A stretch of 64,000 nt of DNA from Psychrobacter fozii (GCF_003217155.1 NZ_QJSU01000005.1:124001-188000), one strand, 5' to 3'. Counted from the first letter of the stretch, positions 46,706 to 57,056 are shown. A program made the numbers and translations. The notes: a model not told the origin generated them from the letters alone.

Positions 46706-48070
46706 ATGACCAAACATTATGACTATATCGCCATTGGCGGCGGCAGCGGCGGTATCGCCTCAATCAACCGTGCAGCAAGCTATGGCAAAAAATGCGCTAT
46801 TATCGAAGCCAACCAACTGGGCGGCACTTGTGTGAATTTGGGCTGTGTTCCTAAAAAGGTGATGTGGTATGGCGCGCAAGTTGCCGAAGCCATCCATAAA
46901 TATGCGCCCGATTATGGTTTTGATGTTGAGTTTAAAGGTTTTGACTTCCAAAAACTGGTCCAAAGCCGTCAACAGTACATCGAAAATATTCACCGCTCTT
47001 ATGACAATAACTTGGCGAAAAATGGCGTCGAAGTGATCAAAGGCTTTGCCAAGTTTGTCGATACCAATACCGTAGAAGTGAACGGCGAACTCATTACCGC
47101 TGATCATATTTTGATTGCTACGGGCGGTCACCCGATTCAACCAAACATCAAAGGTGCAGAATACGGCATCGATTCTGACGGCTTTTTTGCGTTAAATCAC
47201 TTGCCAAAACGCGTGGCGATTGTAGGCGCTGGTTATATCGCTGTCGAAATCGCAGGCGTACTAAACAGTCTGGGTGCAGAGGTGCATTTGTATGTGCGTA
47301 AACACTCGCCACTACGCGCATTTGATCATACTATTGTAGAAACCTTGCTGATAGAGATGGAACAAGATGGTATTCATCTACACACCAACACTGCCATCAA
47401 TGAAGTCAATAAAAATGACGACGACAGCCTGAACCTATCTACCAATAGTGGTGGCGAAGACTGTATTGACACAGTAGATTGCTTGATTTGGGCCATTGGT
47501 CGTGCGCCTTCTACGGACAATATCAATCTGCAAGTGACAGAGGTCGCGACGACTGAAACTGGCAAAATCAAAGTCGATGAGTTCCAAAACACCAATATCG
47601 ACAACATCTATGCAGTCGGCGATATTATCGAAAACAGTGTTGATTTGACCCCAGTGGCGATTGCCGCAGGTCGCCGCTTGTCAGAGCGTTTATTTAACAA
47701 TAAGCCCAATGAGCACTTAGACTATACGTTGATACCGACGGTTATCTTTACTCATCCTGCTATCGGTACAATCGGTTTGTCTGAAATTGACGCGATTGAA
47801 CGCTATGGCAAAGACAATATCAAATGCTATAAATCGAGCTTTACCTCTATGTATAGTGCAGTGACTCAGCATCGCCAAAAATGCACCATGAAATTGGTAT
47901 GTTTGGGCGATGACGAAAAAGTCATTGGTCTGCACGGTATTGGTTTTGGTGTTGATGAGATGATTCAAGGCTTTGCAGTTGCCATCAAAATGGGCGCGAC
48001 TAAAGCTGACTTTGACAATACGGTTGCCATTCATCCCACTGGCTCAGAAGAGTTTGTGACGATGCGTTAG
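46706..48070 (+). CDS. gor: Glutathione-disulfide reductase
   Basis: The 454-residue flavoprotein reduces glutathione disulfide with NADPH. It has the FAD motif [14 protein letters not shown], the redox-active pair [13 protein letters not shown], the NADPH motif [13 protein letters not shown] followed by VRKHSPLR, where Arg residues favour NADPH, the second FAD motif NIYAVGDI, and the C-terminal HPTGSEEF active-site His-Glu. It supplies reduced glutathione for enzymes such as FrmA. The gene is single, with AGAGA upstream and a terminator after. Confidence 0.96.
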   Translation: MTKHYDYIAIGGGSGGIASINRAASYGKKCAIIEANQLGGTCVNLGCVPKKVMWYGAQVAEAIHKYAPDYGFDVEFKGFDFQKLVQSRQQYIENIHRSYDNNLAKNGVEVIKGFAKFVDTNTVEVNGELITADHILIATGGHPIQPNIKGAEYGIDSDGFFALNHLPKRVAIVGAGYIAVEIAGVLNSLGAEVHLYVRKHSPLRAFDHTIVETLLIEMEQDGIHLHTNTAINEVNKNDDDSLNLSTNSGGEDCIDTVDCLIWAIGRAPSTDNINLQVTEVATTETGKIKVDEFQNTNIDNIYAVGDIIENSVDLTPVAIAAGRRLSERLFNNKPNEHLDYTLIPTVIFTHPAIGTIGLSEIDAIERYGKDNIKCYKSSFTSMYSAVTQHRQKCTMKLVCLGDDEKVIGLHGIGFGVDEMIQGFAVAIKMGATKADFDNTVAIHPTGSEEFVTMR

Positions 48071-48107
48071 TTGACGATGCGCTAAACTTATTATCTTAGC
48101 TAAAAGT

Positions 48108-48138
48108 AAAAGGCTACTCTCAACGGAGTAGCCTTTTT
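48108..48138 (+). terminator. Rho-independent terminator of gor
   Basis: AAAAGGCTACTC pairs with GAGTAGCCTTTT, followed by T. The convergent gene at 48172 may also use it. Confidence 0.88.
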
Positions 48139-48171
48139 AGTTTGGAATGTCCCGTCCTAGAATAAATGTTT

Positions 48172-49233
48172 TTATCTAACGCTCACATTGTCAAAATGCC
48201 CAAGTTTTTCCAGACTTCCCTGCTCGCTCTGTGGCACTGACTTGAGTAAAACGCTCTTATTAGATTGTCTCACCGTAATGCCTTGCTTATTGATCTGATA
48301 AACCACAGGCTTATTGAGAAAGCTAAGTGTTTTTTTAGCCGTGTCATAAACAAATGGCCCATCATAATACAGCTCGATTCTGTCATTTTTATCGGCAAAG
48401 GCATAATACATCTGCTCACCTTCCTTGTCATAAGTCTTATTTAAAACCATTTTTTTACCGTTATCTAAATCCAACTTATAAATGAAAGGCAATGTCCCAT
48501 CGTCGTTTTCGTTATCGTACTCAGGTAACATCTCATAACTATCTTCTACCATTTTGCCATTCACTCTTGTTCTCTCGGTGATAGAAATTAGACCTTTTGA
48601 ATTATATTCCTCTACAAGCACATGTACCGCCACCGGCTTATTATCGATCACTTTATGCTCTGAATACTGATGCCATCCTGCGCCACTCTTACTCATGGTA
48701 TCTAAGGTTTTAGTGGTTTTATTAAACCCAAAAAATCCGCAATAGCCTTGTGCTAAATCAGTAAATCCTTCGCTATGAACGAAAGTCTCACCATCTTTTA
48801 GATAAACTTGATAAGAAGGCCCACCATAGCAACCATTGCGCCCATCTTTTATCGCTAAATCTTTTTGTCCATCAAAATTAAAATCGTCATAGATCAACAC
48901 ACTATGTTCGCCATAAGGAATACTAACGATATTGGCACTGACTTTTTCACCCAACTCATGTTCTTCGCTATTACTTAACTCATATTCAATATCGATACTA
49001 GCAGGTTGACTGATAAGGGTTTTATGTGTCTTCTCATCTATAATTTTGATGATACTGTTCGCCTCATAGCCATACTCGCCTAATTGGTCAATGACTGCAT
49101 AATAATCGTCCGAGAAACCTTGGATTTGATAGGTTTGCGCCAAGGCCGAATAGGACAATAGTGGCGAAACTAGCAGCCCCGACAATAAAGCAATCGGTTT
49201 GAGTCTCATATTAAGTATAAAAGCTATATTCAT
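48172..49233 (-). CDS. Secreted XAC2610-like protein
   Basis: The 353-residue precursor has an N-terminal signal peptide ending SYSALAQ, then a domain with VSIPYGEHSVLIYDDFNFDG, DLAIKDGRNGCYGGPSYQVY and GYCGFFGFNKTTKTLDTMS, the pattern of XAC2610-related proteins of unknown function. The DxNxDGxxD segment may bind calcium. The C-terminal part is strand-rich. AAGGA lies six bases before ATG 49233, which I keep over the internal ATG at 49209. It is probably periplasmic. Confidence 0.8.
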   Translation of the reverse strand: MNIAFILNMRLKPIALLSGLLVSPLLSYSALAQTYQIQGFSDDYYAVIDQLGEYGYEANSIIKIIDEKTHKTLISQPASIDIEYELSNSEEHELGEKVSANIVSIPYGEHSVLIYDDFNFDGQKDLAIKDGRNGCYGGPSYQVYLKDGETFVHSEGFTDLAQGYCGFFGFNKTTKTLDTMSKSGAGWHQYSEHKVIDNKPVAVHVLVEEYNSKGLISITERTRVNGKMVEDSYEMLPEYDNENDDGTLPFIYKLDLDNGKKMVLNKTYDKEGEQMYYAFADKNDRIELYYDGPFVYDTAKKTLSFLNKPVVYQINKQGITVRQSNKSVLLKSVPQSEQGSLEKLGHFDNVSVR

Positions 49234-49548
49234 ATCTATCCTTAGTGCTTAAAACTTTCTGAACATTTAAAGATGTATTCGAATAGCCAGCAAATGATAG
49301 GATTAATACAACTATTTTACTTAGAGCATACTCTCAATCTACACAATACATATTCAATGAGCTATACAAAATTATAACTTTAAACCCAACTTAATTTCTC
49401 GATATTTGCCTATTTTTATTTAATATTGCTTTTTTATAATTGAATCACTTCTGTTTGAATAGCTCTAAAAAGTTTAAGTGAAGTCACGTTCATACAGACA
49501 GCGCAATCACGATGCTGCTATCATGCGCTTAATAATGGTTGCTGAGAG
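49234..49548. other. AT-rich spacer
   Basis: This 315-base region separates divergent genes. I see no repeat, hairpin or gene in it beyond AT-rich promoter-like sequence. Confidence 0.45.
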
Positions 49549-49761
49549 ATGACTGTGTGGCAGGTGTATTTATTTATATTACCGATTGGTCTTGGGATCA
49601 TGACGTTAGCAGCAAGCTTGCTTTGTTTATTTGCTTATCTTATGTCTGATGATAATGCCACGCGCTTGCCAGCATTTAATTGGTTTAAGCGATTAATCAT
49701 CGTGGCATTTTTATTGTTGAGCGTGGGTCTGTTTATGACTTTTAGATATTTTTGGGGTTAA
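49549..49761 (+). CDS. Small two-helix membrane protein
   Basis: The 70-residue protein consists of two hydrophobic segments (VYLFILPIGLGIMTLAASLL and LIIVAFLLLSVGLFMTF) joined by a polar loop (MSDDNATRLPAFNW). The ATG is near GAGAG. No family is recognised. Composition and layout support a real inner-membrane protein, but nothing points to a role. Confidence 0.6.
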   Translation: MTVWQVYLFILPIGLGIMTLAASLLCLFAYLMSDDNATRLPAFNWFKRLIIVAFLLLSVGLFMTFRYFWG

Positions 49762-49806
49762 ATAAAACATCCTAGTTCTGAGTGTCTTTTTACTAGACCT
49801 ACATTA

Positions 49807-50445
49807 TCAGCCAACCATTTTTTCTAGCTCTAATAGCTCTAAATCTTCACGCTTTGGCTCGCCATTATTGCCATCATTGGGAAACGGCATTTTATTACCA
49901 TTTAACTGATACCCACGGCGCTCATAATAAGCCAATAGCTCAGGACGATGGCTAAGAATAGACATGGTCAAACAGCTCAGGTGATTCTGTGACTGTAAGT
50001 GTCTATCTGCAAAAGTCTCCGCCGCTTGTAGGATCACGTTACCAATGCCCTGCCCTTGTAGCACAGGATGTACCGCAAACATACCGATATAAGCTTTTTT
50101 ATTCGAGTCAGCATCAGTTTTAATATCGACAGCGATACAGCCAAGTATCTCACCCGTTTCTTCTCCATCGCGTTCGCCGGTTATCGTTTTTGGATAAACA
50201 AAGTAATAGTGGTTCGGGTCATTAATAACAGCAGCAAGCTCAACTGAGGTGGTTCGAATACCACCAATCAAATCGGCCTCGTTGGTCCAACCTGATGTCT
50301 CGCGATAGCAGCAATTTAATAGCTGCTCAAGTGCACTAATATCATCTAATGTGGCTTCACGTAGAAACACAGACTCTTTACTCAAGTGGTTTTCATTTAT
50401 AGTACTCTTATCTACAGTGCTCTTATTTATAGTATTTTCGCTCAT
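49807..50445 (-). CDS. GNAT acetyltransferase
   Basis: The 212-residue protein has a repetitive polar N-terminus (INKSTVDKSTINENHLSKES) and a GNAT domain: REATLDDISALEQLLNCCYR, the strand GCIAVDIKTD, and the acetyl-CoA loop AVHPVLQGQGIGNVILQAAE, then YERRGYQL. The substrate is unknown. AAGGA precedes the ATG. The N-terminal repeats (STVDKSTINE type) are unusual and may be dispensable. Confidence 0.9.
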   Translation of the reverse strand: MSENTINKSTVDKSTINENHLSKESVFLREATLDDISALEQLLNCCYRETSGWTNEADLIGGIRTTSVELAAVINDPNHYYFVYPKTITGERDGEETGEILGCIAVDIKTDADSNKKAYIGMFAVHPVLQGQGIGNVILQAAETFADRHLQSQNHLSCLTMSILSHRPELLAYYERRGYQLNGNKMPFPNDGNNGEPKREDLELLELEKMVG

Positions 50446-50474
50446 ATTATAATTTTCCTTTTTTATTCATGTAT

Positions 50475-50504
50475 AAAAAAACTGGCTTAGACTCCTAAGC
50501 CAGT
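50475..50504 (-). terminator. Terminator of the Rieske/FAD reductase gene
   Basis: ACTGGCTTAG at 50481 pairs with CTAAGCCAGT at 50495-50504. On the minus strand it is followed by a T run. A 170-bp element now lies between it and the gene it serves. Confidence 0.8.
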
Positions 50505-50507
50505 CTA

Positions 50508-50677
50508 GGGCATGTCATCAATTAGATTGTGAGGCTTAAAATGAGAAAAATTGTAGATAAATGAGGAAGAAATTGCCGTTAATATGAACATATTGACAAA
50601 ACTTCTGACGATATTTATCAAAATTTAGCCATTTTAAGACCACTAAATGTATTAATGTGCTAATTGATGACATGCCC
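50508..50677. mobile_element. 170-bp miniature element with perfect 18-bp inverted ends
   Basis: GGGCATGTCATCAATTAG at 50508-50525 is the exact inverse of the sequence at 50660-50677. The interior is AT-rich and non-coding. This is the structure of a miniature element derived from an insertion sequence. No clear target duplication is visible. It lies between the reductase gene and its terminator. Confidence 0.82.
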
Positions 50678-50706
50678 AAGATACTAATACTTATTGCTTG
50701 ATAGTA

Positions 50707-52377
50707 CTAGCGCGATAACACTTTTGCTTGATTAATAATATCGAATCCTGAGTTGATTTGAGCACGAGTTGGGGCTTGACCTATACGTAATAGCTCAGCA
50801 AAAGCAATTAGCTCTTGGTCACGCCCTAATGTACTGGCCGCAGTGGCTCGGCTATTCTCATTACTGTCATCATCAAAGTAGTATTCAATATAATTCAGCG
50901 TGTCTGGGGTGCCAAGTAATATGCTGTTGTCTGGTGTTTGGGCATGGCCACTATAGCGTAGGCTTTTGCCAAATTGCATAGTCCAAAAAAACGGCACACG
51001 GGCATCTAACGTTTCTACTGTCTCGTCTTTTAATATCGCAGCTGCCGCCACAAGCCCATGCTGTAATGCCACTCGCCAATGCTCAATACGCATACGCCCC
51101 ATTTGCCCAGATGCTTTTGCGATATCACCCAGTGCATAAACTCCATCACGCAATTGCAGCTTGCTATCGACCTGTACCCCATCAGAGTCGTTGACCCCTT
51201 CTAACAGCTCGGTATTGGCAGATACCCCAGTACCTAAAATCACAATGTCGGCATCGATATGCTCGCCATTAGCAAGCGTCACACCACCTACTTGTGAAAA
51301 GGTTTGTCTTGCCTCACTGCTGTCAGACTTGTTTTCAACCTTGGTAATTTCATTCACGTTGGCACCTAACACAAAGTTAATGCCGTTTTCTTCGTGCAAC
51401 TTGATAAGTGCTTTGCTAACAGTTTCTGAGATGATATTACCCATCACTCGGTCAGACTGCCCAACCACTGTGATTGAAGCTGTCGTGCCTGCCTGCGCTA
51501 AAGCCGAAGCGACCTCCATACCAATAAAACCAGTACCGATAATCACTACACGCTGATCATGACTGGCCGCTTTGATCAACTTGGCATCATCCATACTGCG
51601 TAAGGTATACACGCCATCTAAATCTGCTCCAGTAATAGGCGGTATGGTAGGCGACGATCCTGTGGCCACTACCAAATAATCGGCCGATATACTTTCATCA
51701 CTACCATTGTCATCGTTGTTGCTGTTGCTGCTATCACTAACAACCATTAAAGTACGCTCATTGGGCAATACTTTGCTCACAGTTTGATTCAAGCGCAAAT
51801 CAATATTATTGTTCGTGGCCCAGTCGCTACCGCCAAGCAGTAACTTCTCTTCTGGCATATTCCCTGCCAAAAAAGCTTTAGACAATAACGGACGATTATA
51901 AGGAGCTTTATTGTCAGCACTAATCAATGTGATATCACCGCCATACCCGGTATTTCTCAGGTAATGTGCCGTCATAAACCCAGCTGCACCGCCGCCCACA
52001 ATCACAGTATGAGTGTCTTTCAATTTATCGTTTGATACGCTGATATTTTCTTTGGCTGACGTCGTCACAATCAACTCTTCGCCATTGTCAGTCAGTTGAT
52101 ATTGGGTCAAGCCTTCGGTGGCAATCGGCTCCAACAATGTGCCATCACGACTATCAAAAGTAGCATGATGCCATGGGCAAACCACACGGTTGCCACAGCG
52201 TAGCCCAGTACCTAAATCCGCTCCCGCATGTGGGCATTTACCATCAAACGCGTGAAACTCATCGTCGTCTCGAGTGATTAAAATGATACTATTATCATCT
52301 TGCTTGTATGATTTCATACCGCCACTTGGAATATCTGCCTTACTGATAGTAACTGTGTTAATCGTTGCATTGGTCAT
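50707..52377 (-). CDS. Rieske ferredoxin fused to FAD reductase
   Basis: The 556-residue protein has an N-terminal Rieske [2Fe-2S] domain with CPHAGADLG and CPWHHATFDS, then a flavin reductase with the FAD motif VIVGGGAAGFMTAHYL, the NAD motif VIIGTGFIGMEVASAL and the DVYALGDI-type motif (GVYALGDIAKASG). The same fusion occurs in AIF-like (AIFM3) and some dioxygenase reductases. No oxygenase gene is near, so a general electron-transfer or redox-balance role is likelier. AAGGA precedes the ATG. Confidence 0.92.
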   Translation of the reverse strand: MTNATINTVTISKADIPSGGMKSYKQDDNSIILITRDDDEFHAFDGKCPHAGADLGTGLRCGNRVVCPWHHATFDSRDGTLLEPIATEGLTQYQLTDNGEELIVTTSAKENISVSNDKLKDTHTVIVGGGAAGFMTAHYLRNTGYGGDITLISADNKAPYNRPLLSKAFLAGNMPEEKLLLGGSDWATNNNIDLRLNQTVSKVLPNERTLMVVSDSSNSNNDDNGSDESISADYLVVATGSSPTIPPITGADLDGVYTLRSMDDAKLIKAASHDQRVVIIGTGFIGMEVASALAQAGTTASITVVGQSDRVMGNIISETVSKALIKLHEENGINFVLGANVNEITKVENKSDSSEARQTFSQVGGVTLANGEHIDADIVILGTGVSANTELLEGVNDSDGVQVDSKLQLRDGVYALGDIAKASGQMGRMRIEHWRVALQHGLVAAAAILKDETVETLDARVPFFWTMQFGKSLRYSGHAQTPDNSILLGTPDTLNYIEYYFDDDSNENSRATAASTLGRDQELIAFAELLRIGQAPTRAQINSGFDIINQAKVLSR

Positions 52378-52744
52378 AAGTCTTCCTTAACGGTTATAAT
52401 GGACTTCTAATAAGAATGGGGTGAAAACAACTCTACTTAATCAAGTAATTCAACAGATATAGTCAATCCTCTATAAAAGAGTGACAGCCTTAACTTCGCT
52501 TGAAGTATCAAACATACATCTGTACTCGGTTGCCTTGTATCTCTTTCAAACTGAATCAACTATAGTACTGATTTTCAGAATGCTTTTTTCATACCCTATT
52601 CATCGATAGTAACAAGACCATTTAGCACACGCTGTTTTTTTGTATGTTTACTGCGTTGCAAAACGTAAGTTTGCGAGTTTCGTTTAGACCCTCTATGACT
52701 ATGACTTCCATTTTAAATTTACAATCAAAATAAAAGACTACTTT
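52378..52744. other. Divergent spacer holding a subfamily B element
   Basis: This region between the reductase gene and truD contains the ~103-bp element at 52460-52562. The remaining sequence shows no gene or hairpin. Confidence 0.6.
52460..52562 (-). repeat. ~103-bp element, subfamily B
   Basis: It runs from TAGTCAATCCTCTATAAAAG to CTTTCAAACTGAATCAACTA. The reverse complement aligns with 27329-27431 and 56765-56867, including CAACCGAGT and ACTTCAAGCG. TA flanks both ends. Confidence 0.85.
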
Positions 52745-54010
52745 ATGACTTATCCAGACAACCATATTGAAACGCCTACGATCTCTGACTCCGAATCACA
52801 TTCGGAGAGCAAGCCAGTCACGAGCGCATCCGTTGATATAGCTGATATTGATATTACAGCTGCCGCAGATACTACGCAGTTGCCACAGCCGATGCAGCCA
52901 CCGTTAAAACAGGCAACTTATAAAGCCAATACTACGGATTTCATCGTTAATGAGCTATTGCCATTAGACTTCACCAATGAAGGTGAGCATCTATGGTTGC
53001 ATATAGAAAAATCAGGAATGAATACTGCTTATTTGGCCAAACTACTATCAGAGTGGGCAGAGATTCCATTGCGTGATGTTGGATATTCAGGATTAAAGGA
53101 TCGTCATGCGTTGACGACACAGTGGTTTAGCCTACGAATACCAAAGAAGCAACTACCAGTAACTGAGTTTGCGCCAATAGATATCGGAGAGACAGAGTCA
53201 GTCACTATTCTCGCCCAGCATTGGCATAACAAAAAGCTCAATCGTGGTACGCATCGTGCCAATCAATTCGTGATTACCTTGCGTAATATTCAGTTTGAAA
53301 ATATCGATACTGAGACACCAGAACCTGAGCAATTATTGTCTGCAAAAGAAGCAGTCGAGCAGTATTTATCGAATATTAGTCAGAGCGGCGTCCCCAATTA
53401 TTTTGGTCCTCAGCGTTTCGGTCGTCAGGGCAATAACGTCAGAGAGGCACTATCCCTGTTTGCCCGTCCACCACGAGCGCCTCGCCCATCGTCTAAAAAA
53501 AGCAAAAGCAAGCGTGCCCCGCGAGAGCAAAACACGATGGAGCTGTCTGCAGCCCGTAGCTTGATATTTAATGAGATATTGGCAGCACGCGTACGAGATG
53601 GTAGCTGGAATACTGGTCTATCCGGTGAAGTGTTTAACTTGGATGGTTCAGGGTCTATATTTACCAGTGAAGAGATAGATGACACATTACGTGAACGAAT
53701 GGCTAGTGGTGATATTCATCCAACGGCTGTGATGTGGGGAATAGACAATGACAAAGTCAGTAATGCGGCGGCAGACATTGAAAATGATACTGTACAACAT
53801 AGCCTTTTATTGACGCAGTTAGCAGCAGGATTAGAGCAACGAGATATAAAGGCACAACGACGAGCGCTGCGTTTACCTATCGAAGCATTAACATGGGAAT
53901 GGCGTGATTCAGAAGAAGACTCGCAGACACTCGTGTTGAATTTCACGCTAACGACTGGCAGTTTTGCAACCAGTGTATTGGCGAGTTTGGTACAGCAGTT
54001 GGTCTTTTAA
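52745..54010 (+). CDS. truD: tRNA pseudouridine synthase D
   Basis: The 421-residue protein makes pseudouridine 13 in tRNA-Glu. The catalytic Asp lies in GYSGLKDRHALTTQW, and the family blocks NTAYLAKLLSEWAEIP, NYFGPQRFGRQGNN and the late TGSFATSVLASLVQ are present. It has about 55 extra N-terminal residues rich in Ser, Thr and acidic residues, and a basic insert (SSKKSKSKRAPREQ). The ribosome binding site is weak. No operon partner is visible. Confidence 0.94.
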   Translation: MTYPDNHIETPTISDSESHSESKPVTSASVDIADIDITAAADTTQLPQPMQPPLKQATYKANTTDFIVNELLPLDFTNEGEHLWLHIEKSGMNTAYLAKLLSEWAEIPLRDVGYSGLKDRHALTTQWFSLRIPKKQLPVTEFAPIDIGETESVTILAQHWHNKKLNRGTHRANQFVITLRNIQFENIDTETPEPEQLLSAKEAVEQYLSNISQSGVPNYFGPQRFGRQGNNVREALSLFARPPRAPRPSSKKSKSKRAPREQNTMELSAARSLIFNEILAARVRDGSWNTGLSGEVFNLDGSGSIFTSEEIDDTLRERMASGDIHPTAVMWGIDNDKVSNAAADIENDTVQHSLLLTQLAAGLEQRDIKAQRRALRLPIEALTWEWRDSEEDSQTLVLNFTLTTGSFATSVLASLVQQLVF

Positions 54011-54083
54011 TTAAGTAGATACAGATTAGGACATTCATAGATGACATCTATCATCTATGAATGTCTAGCTGCTTTATCGATTT

Positions 54084-55535
54084 TTAATTACTATAAAGCG
54101 ACTCTATCTTTGTATCGCCTGCTTTTAACATCTCGTTAGCACTCACAACTTTATCGCGCCCGAGGCCCTTAGCATTATACAAAGCCTTATCCGCCATACA
54201 GATCAAGCGCTGACAAATATCTTGGGGCAATTCTACTGTATCAACCTTTTTATCCGCTCGTTCACTATTCGACTTACTGACCTGTGGTTTTTTAAACTGA
54301 TACCCTGATTCGGTTTGTGACAGTTTTTCGCATGTGTGCTTTATGCAATGACGCTCATCATGAGTCAGCGTGTATAGCCCGAGACTAGCGGTCACGTTAA
54401 AGGTAGTATTGTCATCGACCACGATGGTTTGATCAGCGATGCTTAGCCGTAGTTGTTCGGCAATAACCATCGCACTATCATGCTTCGTATCTGGTAGTAC
54501 AATCAAAAACTCCTCACCACCATAGCGGCTAACAATGGCATCATCTGTCAAAGACTGTAGTAGTGCTTGTGCCACTGTCACTAACACTCGATCACCAATA
54601 TCATGACCATAGCTATCATTGATGTCTTTAAACCAATCTAAATCTAATAGAATTACGCTAAAGTCTTGAGCACGTTCTATGCTCACTAATGCCTGTTTCA
54701 TTTGCATCAGACCATAACGACGGTTTTTTAGTTGTGTCAGCTCGTCTTGATTGGCATGTTGTAAGGTTTCTTTTCTACTGTCATCTAATATCACTAACAA
54801 AGTACGAAACATATAAATGATAAAAATGGCTTTTGGTAACGACATATAAATATGGGTAGAACGCCACAACAGATTGGAAGATTGACGCAGATAATTGACA
54901 CTATCCCAATTTAACCTTCCATTTGGCAGGACAGTGGCAGCGGTAGCGTCTTTCATCATAGCCATCTCATTATAAGTGACATAACTATGAATATTAGGAG
55001 GCAGCGTCGTAGCAATCATTTGACGCAAATTTGGTAACGTGATACCAAAATAAGGAAACAACGTTACTGCTAAGATTGCGATAATTTGCCCTACAAATGC
55101 TCGCCATACATACCGCCGGCTAATGAGCATCATTCCTAGCATAGCACCACCTACCAGTGAGACACCCGTTACCAGACTACTATGCCCTAATATGGTGATA
55201 ACAAAGGTAATATAGGCACTATAAATGGTGATAAGTATCGCTTGCCACGTATACAAATTGCTCTTGGCGTTTCTAACTGGTGAAAAACGACTGGACATCC
55301 ATAGTAAAAATACACCTACCATGGACACGAGAATCCATAGTGGATAGAGCAGAGTTATATCAACGTAATTACTATAAATGTCGCGGCGATACCAAACAAA
55401 TAAGCACCACAGCCAATGTGAAAAAACCTCAATCACCATAAATGCTGCTAGTAGAGCAGTCCTATCAGCTGCTTCCCACTCAAAAACCGCCTTAGAAAGC
55501 TGCTTGTAGCCTAGATAAAACTTAGATACAGCCAT
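54084..55535 (-). CDS. Membrane diguanylate cyclase
   Basis: The 483-residue protein has six membrane helices in the N-terminal half, then a GGDEF domain (LTQLKNRRYGLMQMKQAL, LLDLDWFKDINDSYGHDIGD, SRYGGEEFLIVLP). The signature GGEEF and the surrounding metal Asp are intact, so it should make c-di-GMP. The RxxD product-inhibition site is absent. A charged insert of about 45 residues lies between the ASLGLYTL strand and the final ADKALYNAK helix. The sensed signal is unknown. Confidence 0.92.
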   Translation of the reverse strand: MAVSKFYLGYKQLSKAVFEWEAADRTALLAAFMVIEVFSHWLWCLFVWYRRDIYSNYVDITLLYPLWILVSMVGVFLLWMSSRFSPVRNAKSNLYTWQAILITIYSAYITFVITILGHSSLVTGVSLVGGAMLGMMLISRRYVWRAFVGQIIAILAVTLFPYFGITLPNLRQMIATTLPPNIHSYVTYNEMAMMKDATAATVLPNGRLNWDSVNYLRQSSNLLWRSTHIYMSLPKAIFIIYMFRTLLVILDDSRKETLQHANQDELTQLKNRRYGLMQMKQALVSIERAQDFSVILLDLDWFKDINDSYGHDIGDRVLVTVAQALLQSLTDDAIVSRYGGEEFLIVLPDTKHDSAMVIAEQLRLSIADQTIVVDDNTTFNVTASLGLYTLTHDERHCIKHTCEKLSQTESGYQFKKPQVSKSNSERADKKVDTVELPQDICQRLICMADKALYNAKGLGRDKVVSANEMLKAGDTKIESLYSN

Positions 55536-55810
55536 AATGGGCTACCGCAAATAGAAAAATTGATAGAGCTAAAACGAGAATAACAACTGACAACTCATGA
55601 TTACTACTGAAACCAAAACTACTTATTCAGTGTGGCCATTTATGCCTGAATTATCAATCCATTTGATAGTTCACGCGTCAATATCTGACGCTTTGTTTTA
55701 AACATTATTTCAATTGATATATTAATTCAGGCAACCTCCAAGATTAAACGATAATCAACCACTTTTCAGTGGATTTTATAGGTATTTTTTGAATACTTGT
55801 AAAACACGAA

Positions 55811-56692
55811 TTAAGCAAACATCTTAAATGACTGCCAAACCCCTTGCTGTTCGGGGTTCAACGTCGGTACATCGCCCAAGCGTCGCCACGGCATATTACT
55901 ACCATGAAAGTCACTACCAATTGAGGTGACAAGATTGTGCTCAGCGATACTACGATCGACCATTCTGCGGGTGCTAACTGGCTCACTATTGGCGGGCAGC
56001 TCACAAGCATCACCGCCTAACTGGGCAAATTCTTCAATCAGTTTGCGCACGCGAGTGGCTGAGAGTTGATAACGAGTCGGATGCGCCAGTACAGCCTTAC
56101 CACCACAAGCATGGATTAGCTCGATACCATGCTGCATCGTTAGGGCCTCAATTGCCACATACGCAGGTTTATTATCTGCCAGATATTTATCAAAGGCCTT
56201 TTGTACGGTTTTTACTTCACCGCGTTCAAACAATACTTGACCAATATGAGCACGACCGACTGCTTGTGGATTACCACCTACTTTATCAAGTACAGCCTGC
56301 CATAGCTCATCATAATTAATATCCAGTAGCTCGCTAAGTTTTTCAGTGATTTTCTGACCACGAGTGGCACGGCTTTCTTGCAGTTGCTGTAGAGTGGCAT
56401 CCATTTTTTCACGATCAGTAAAATCAAGACCTAGCACATGGACAATTTTGTTGGTTGATTTGTTTTTACCATAACCACCACTGAGCGTATGCTCACAGCT
56501 GATTTCAACACCATTAATGAGTTGCATATCACAGGCTGTAGCAGCGACTCTCGCCTCATCAATTCCCGCTAGCGTATCGTGATCGGTCAGAGCCAATACA
56601 TTGACGCCAGCTGCATGGGCGCGTTGTATCACCTCCGTTGGTCCATAAGTACCATCAGAGTAGTGGGTGTGACAATGTAAATCTATTTTCAT
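55811..56692 (-). CDS. PHP-domain 5'-3' exoribonuclease, RNase AM type
   Basis: The 293-residue protein is a PHP phosphoesterase related to E. coli YciV (RNase AM), which trims the 5' ends of rRNA and degrades short RNAs. Metal motifs DLHCHTHYSDG, ALTDHDTLAG, NGVEISCEH, VLAHPTRY and SDFHGSNMPW are present. The length of about 290 fits. AAGG lies before ATG 56692. It lies divergently from yciB with a 364-base spacer; in E. coli the same genes also cluster loosely. Confidence 0.9.
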   Translation of the reverse strand: MKIDLHCHTHYSDGTYGPTEVIQRAHAAGVNVLALTDHDTLAGIDEARVAATACDMQLINGVEISCEHTLSGGYGKNKSTNKIVHVLGLDFTDREKMDATLQQLQESRATRGQKITEKLSELLDINYDELWQAVLDKVGGNPQAVGRAHIGQVLFERGEVKTVQKAFDKYLADNKPAYVAIEALTMQHGIELIHACGGKAVLAHPTRYQLSATRVRKLIEEFAQLGGDACELPANSEPVSTRRMVDRSIAEHNLVTSIGSDFHGSNMPWRRLGDVPTLNPEQQGVWQSFKMFA

Positions 56693-57056
56693 AAATAAGC
56701 CTTAACATTTTAAAATAATAAGTATTAAAGAGAGTAAGAAGCGATGCAATAGCCAGCCGTTGTATGGTCGATTCAATTCAAAAGTCATTCAAGCAAACCG
56801 AATGTAGATGTATATTAAATACTTCAAGTGGGGTTAACGCAGTAACACTTTTATGATGGAATGACTGTATTTAATATATAGAACTACTGACATTATCGAA
56901 TCGTTATATTGGATAGCAGTGCTGCTCATGAGCCACAATCATAAAGTGTTACTAAGCAAGCCCGCTATATAGAATGATTATCGCGTTGATTGCTTTTTTT
57001 TGGTGCAGTAGACGTGTAAACTACCCCATACGTTTTTGGTGGACACCCTATTTGTT
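56693..57056. other. Divergent spacer holding a subfamily B element
   Basis: The spacer between the PHP gene and yciB contains the element at 56765-56867. I see no other gene or hairpin. Confidence 0.6.
56765..56867 (+). repeat. ~103-bp element, subfamily B
   Basis: It starts TGGTCGATTCAATTCAAAAG and ends GATGGAATGACTG. The interior ACTTCAAGTGGGGTTAACGC is identical to copy 1 at 27329. The ends have drifted slightly from TAGT and ACTA. Confidence 0.83.
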
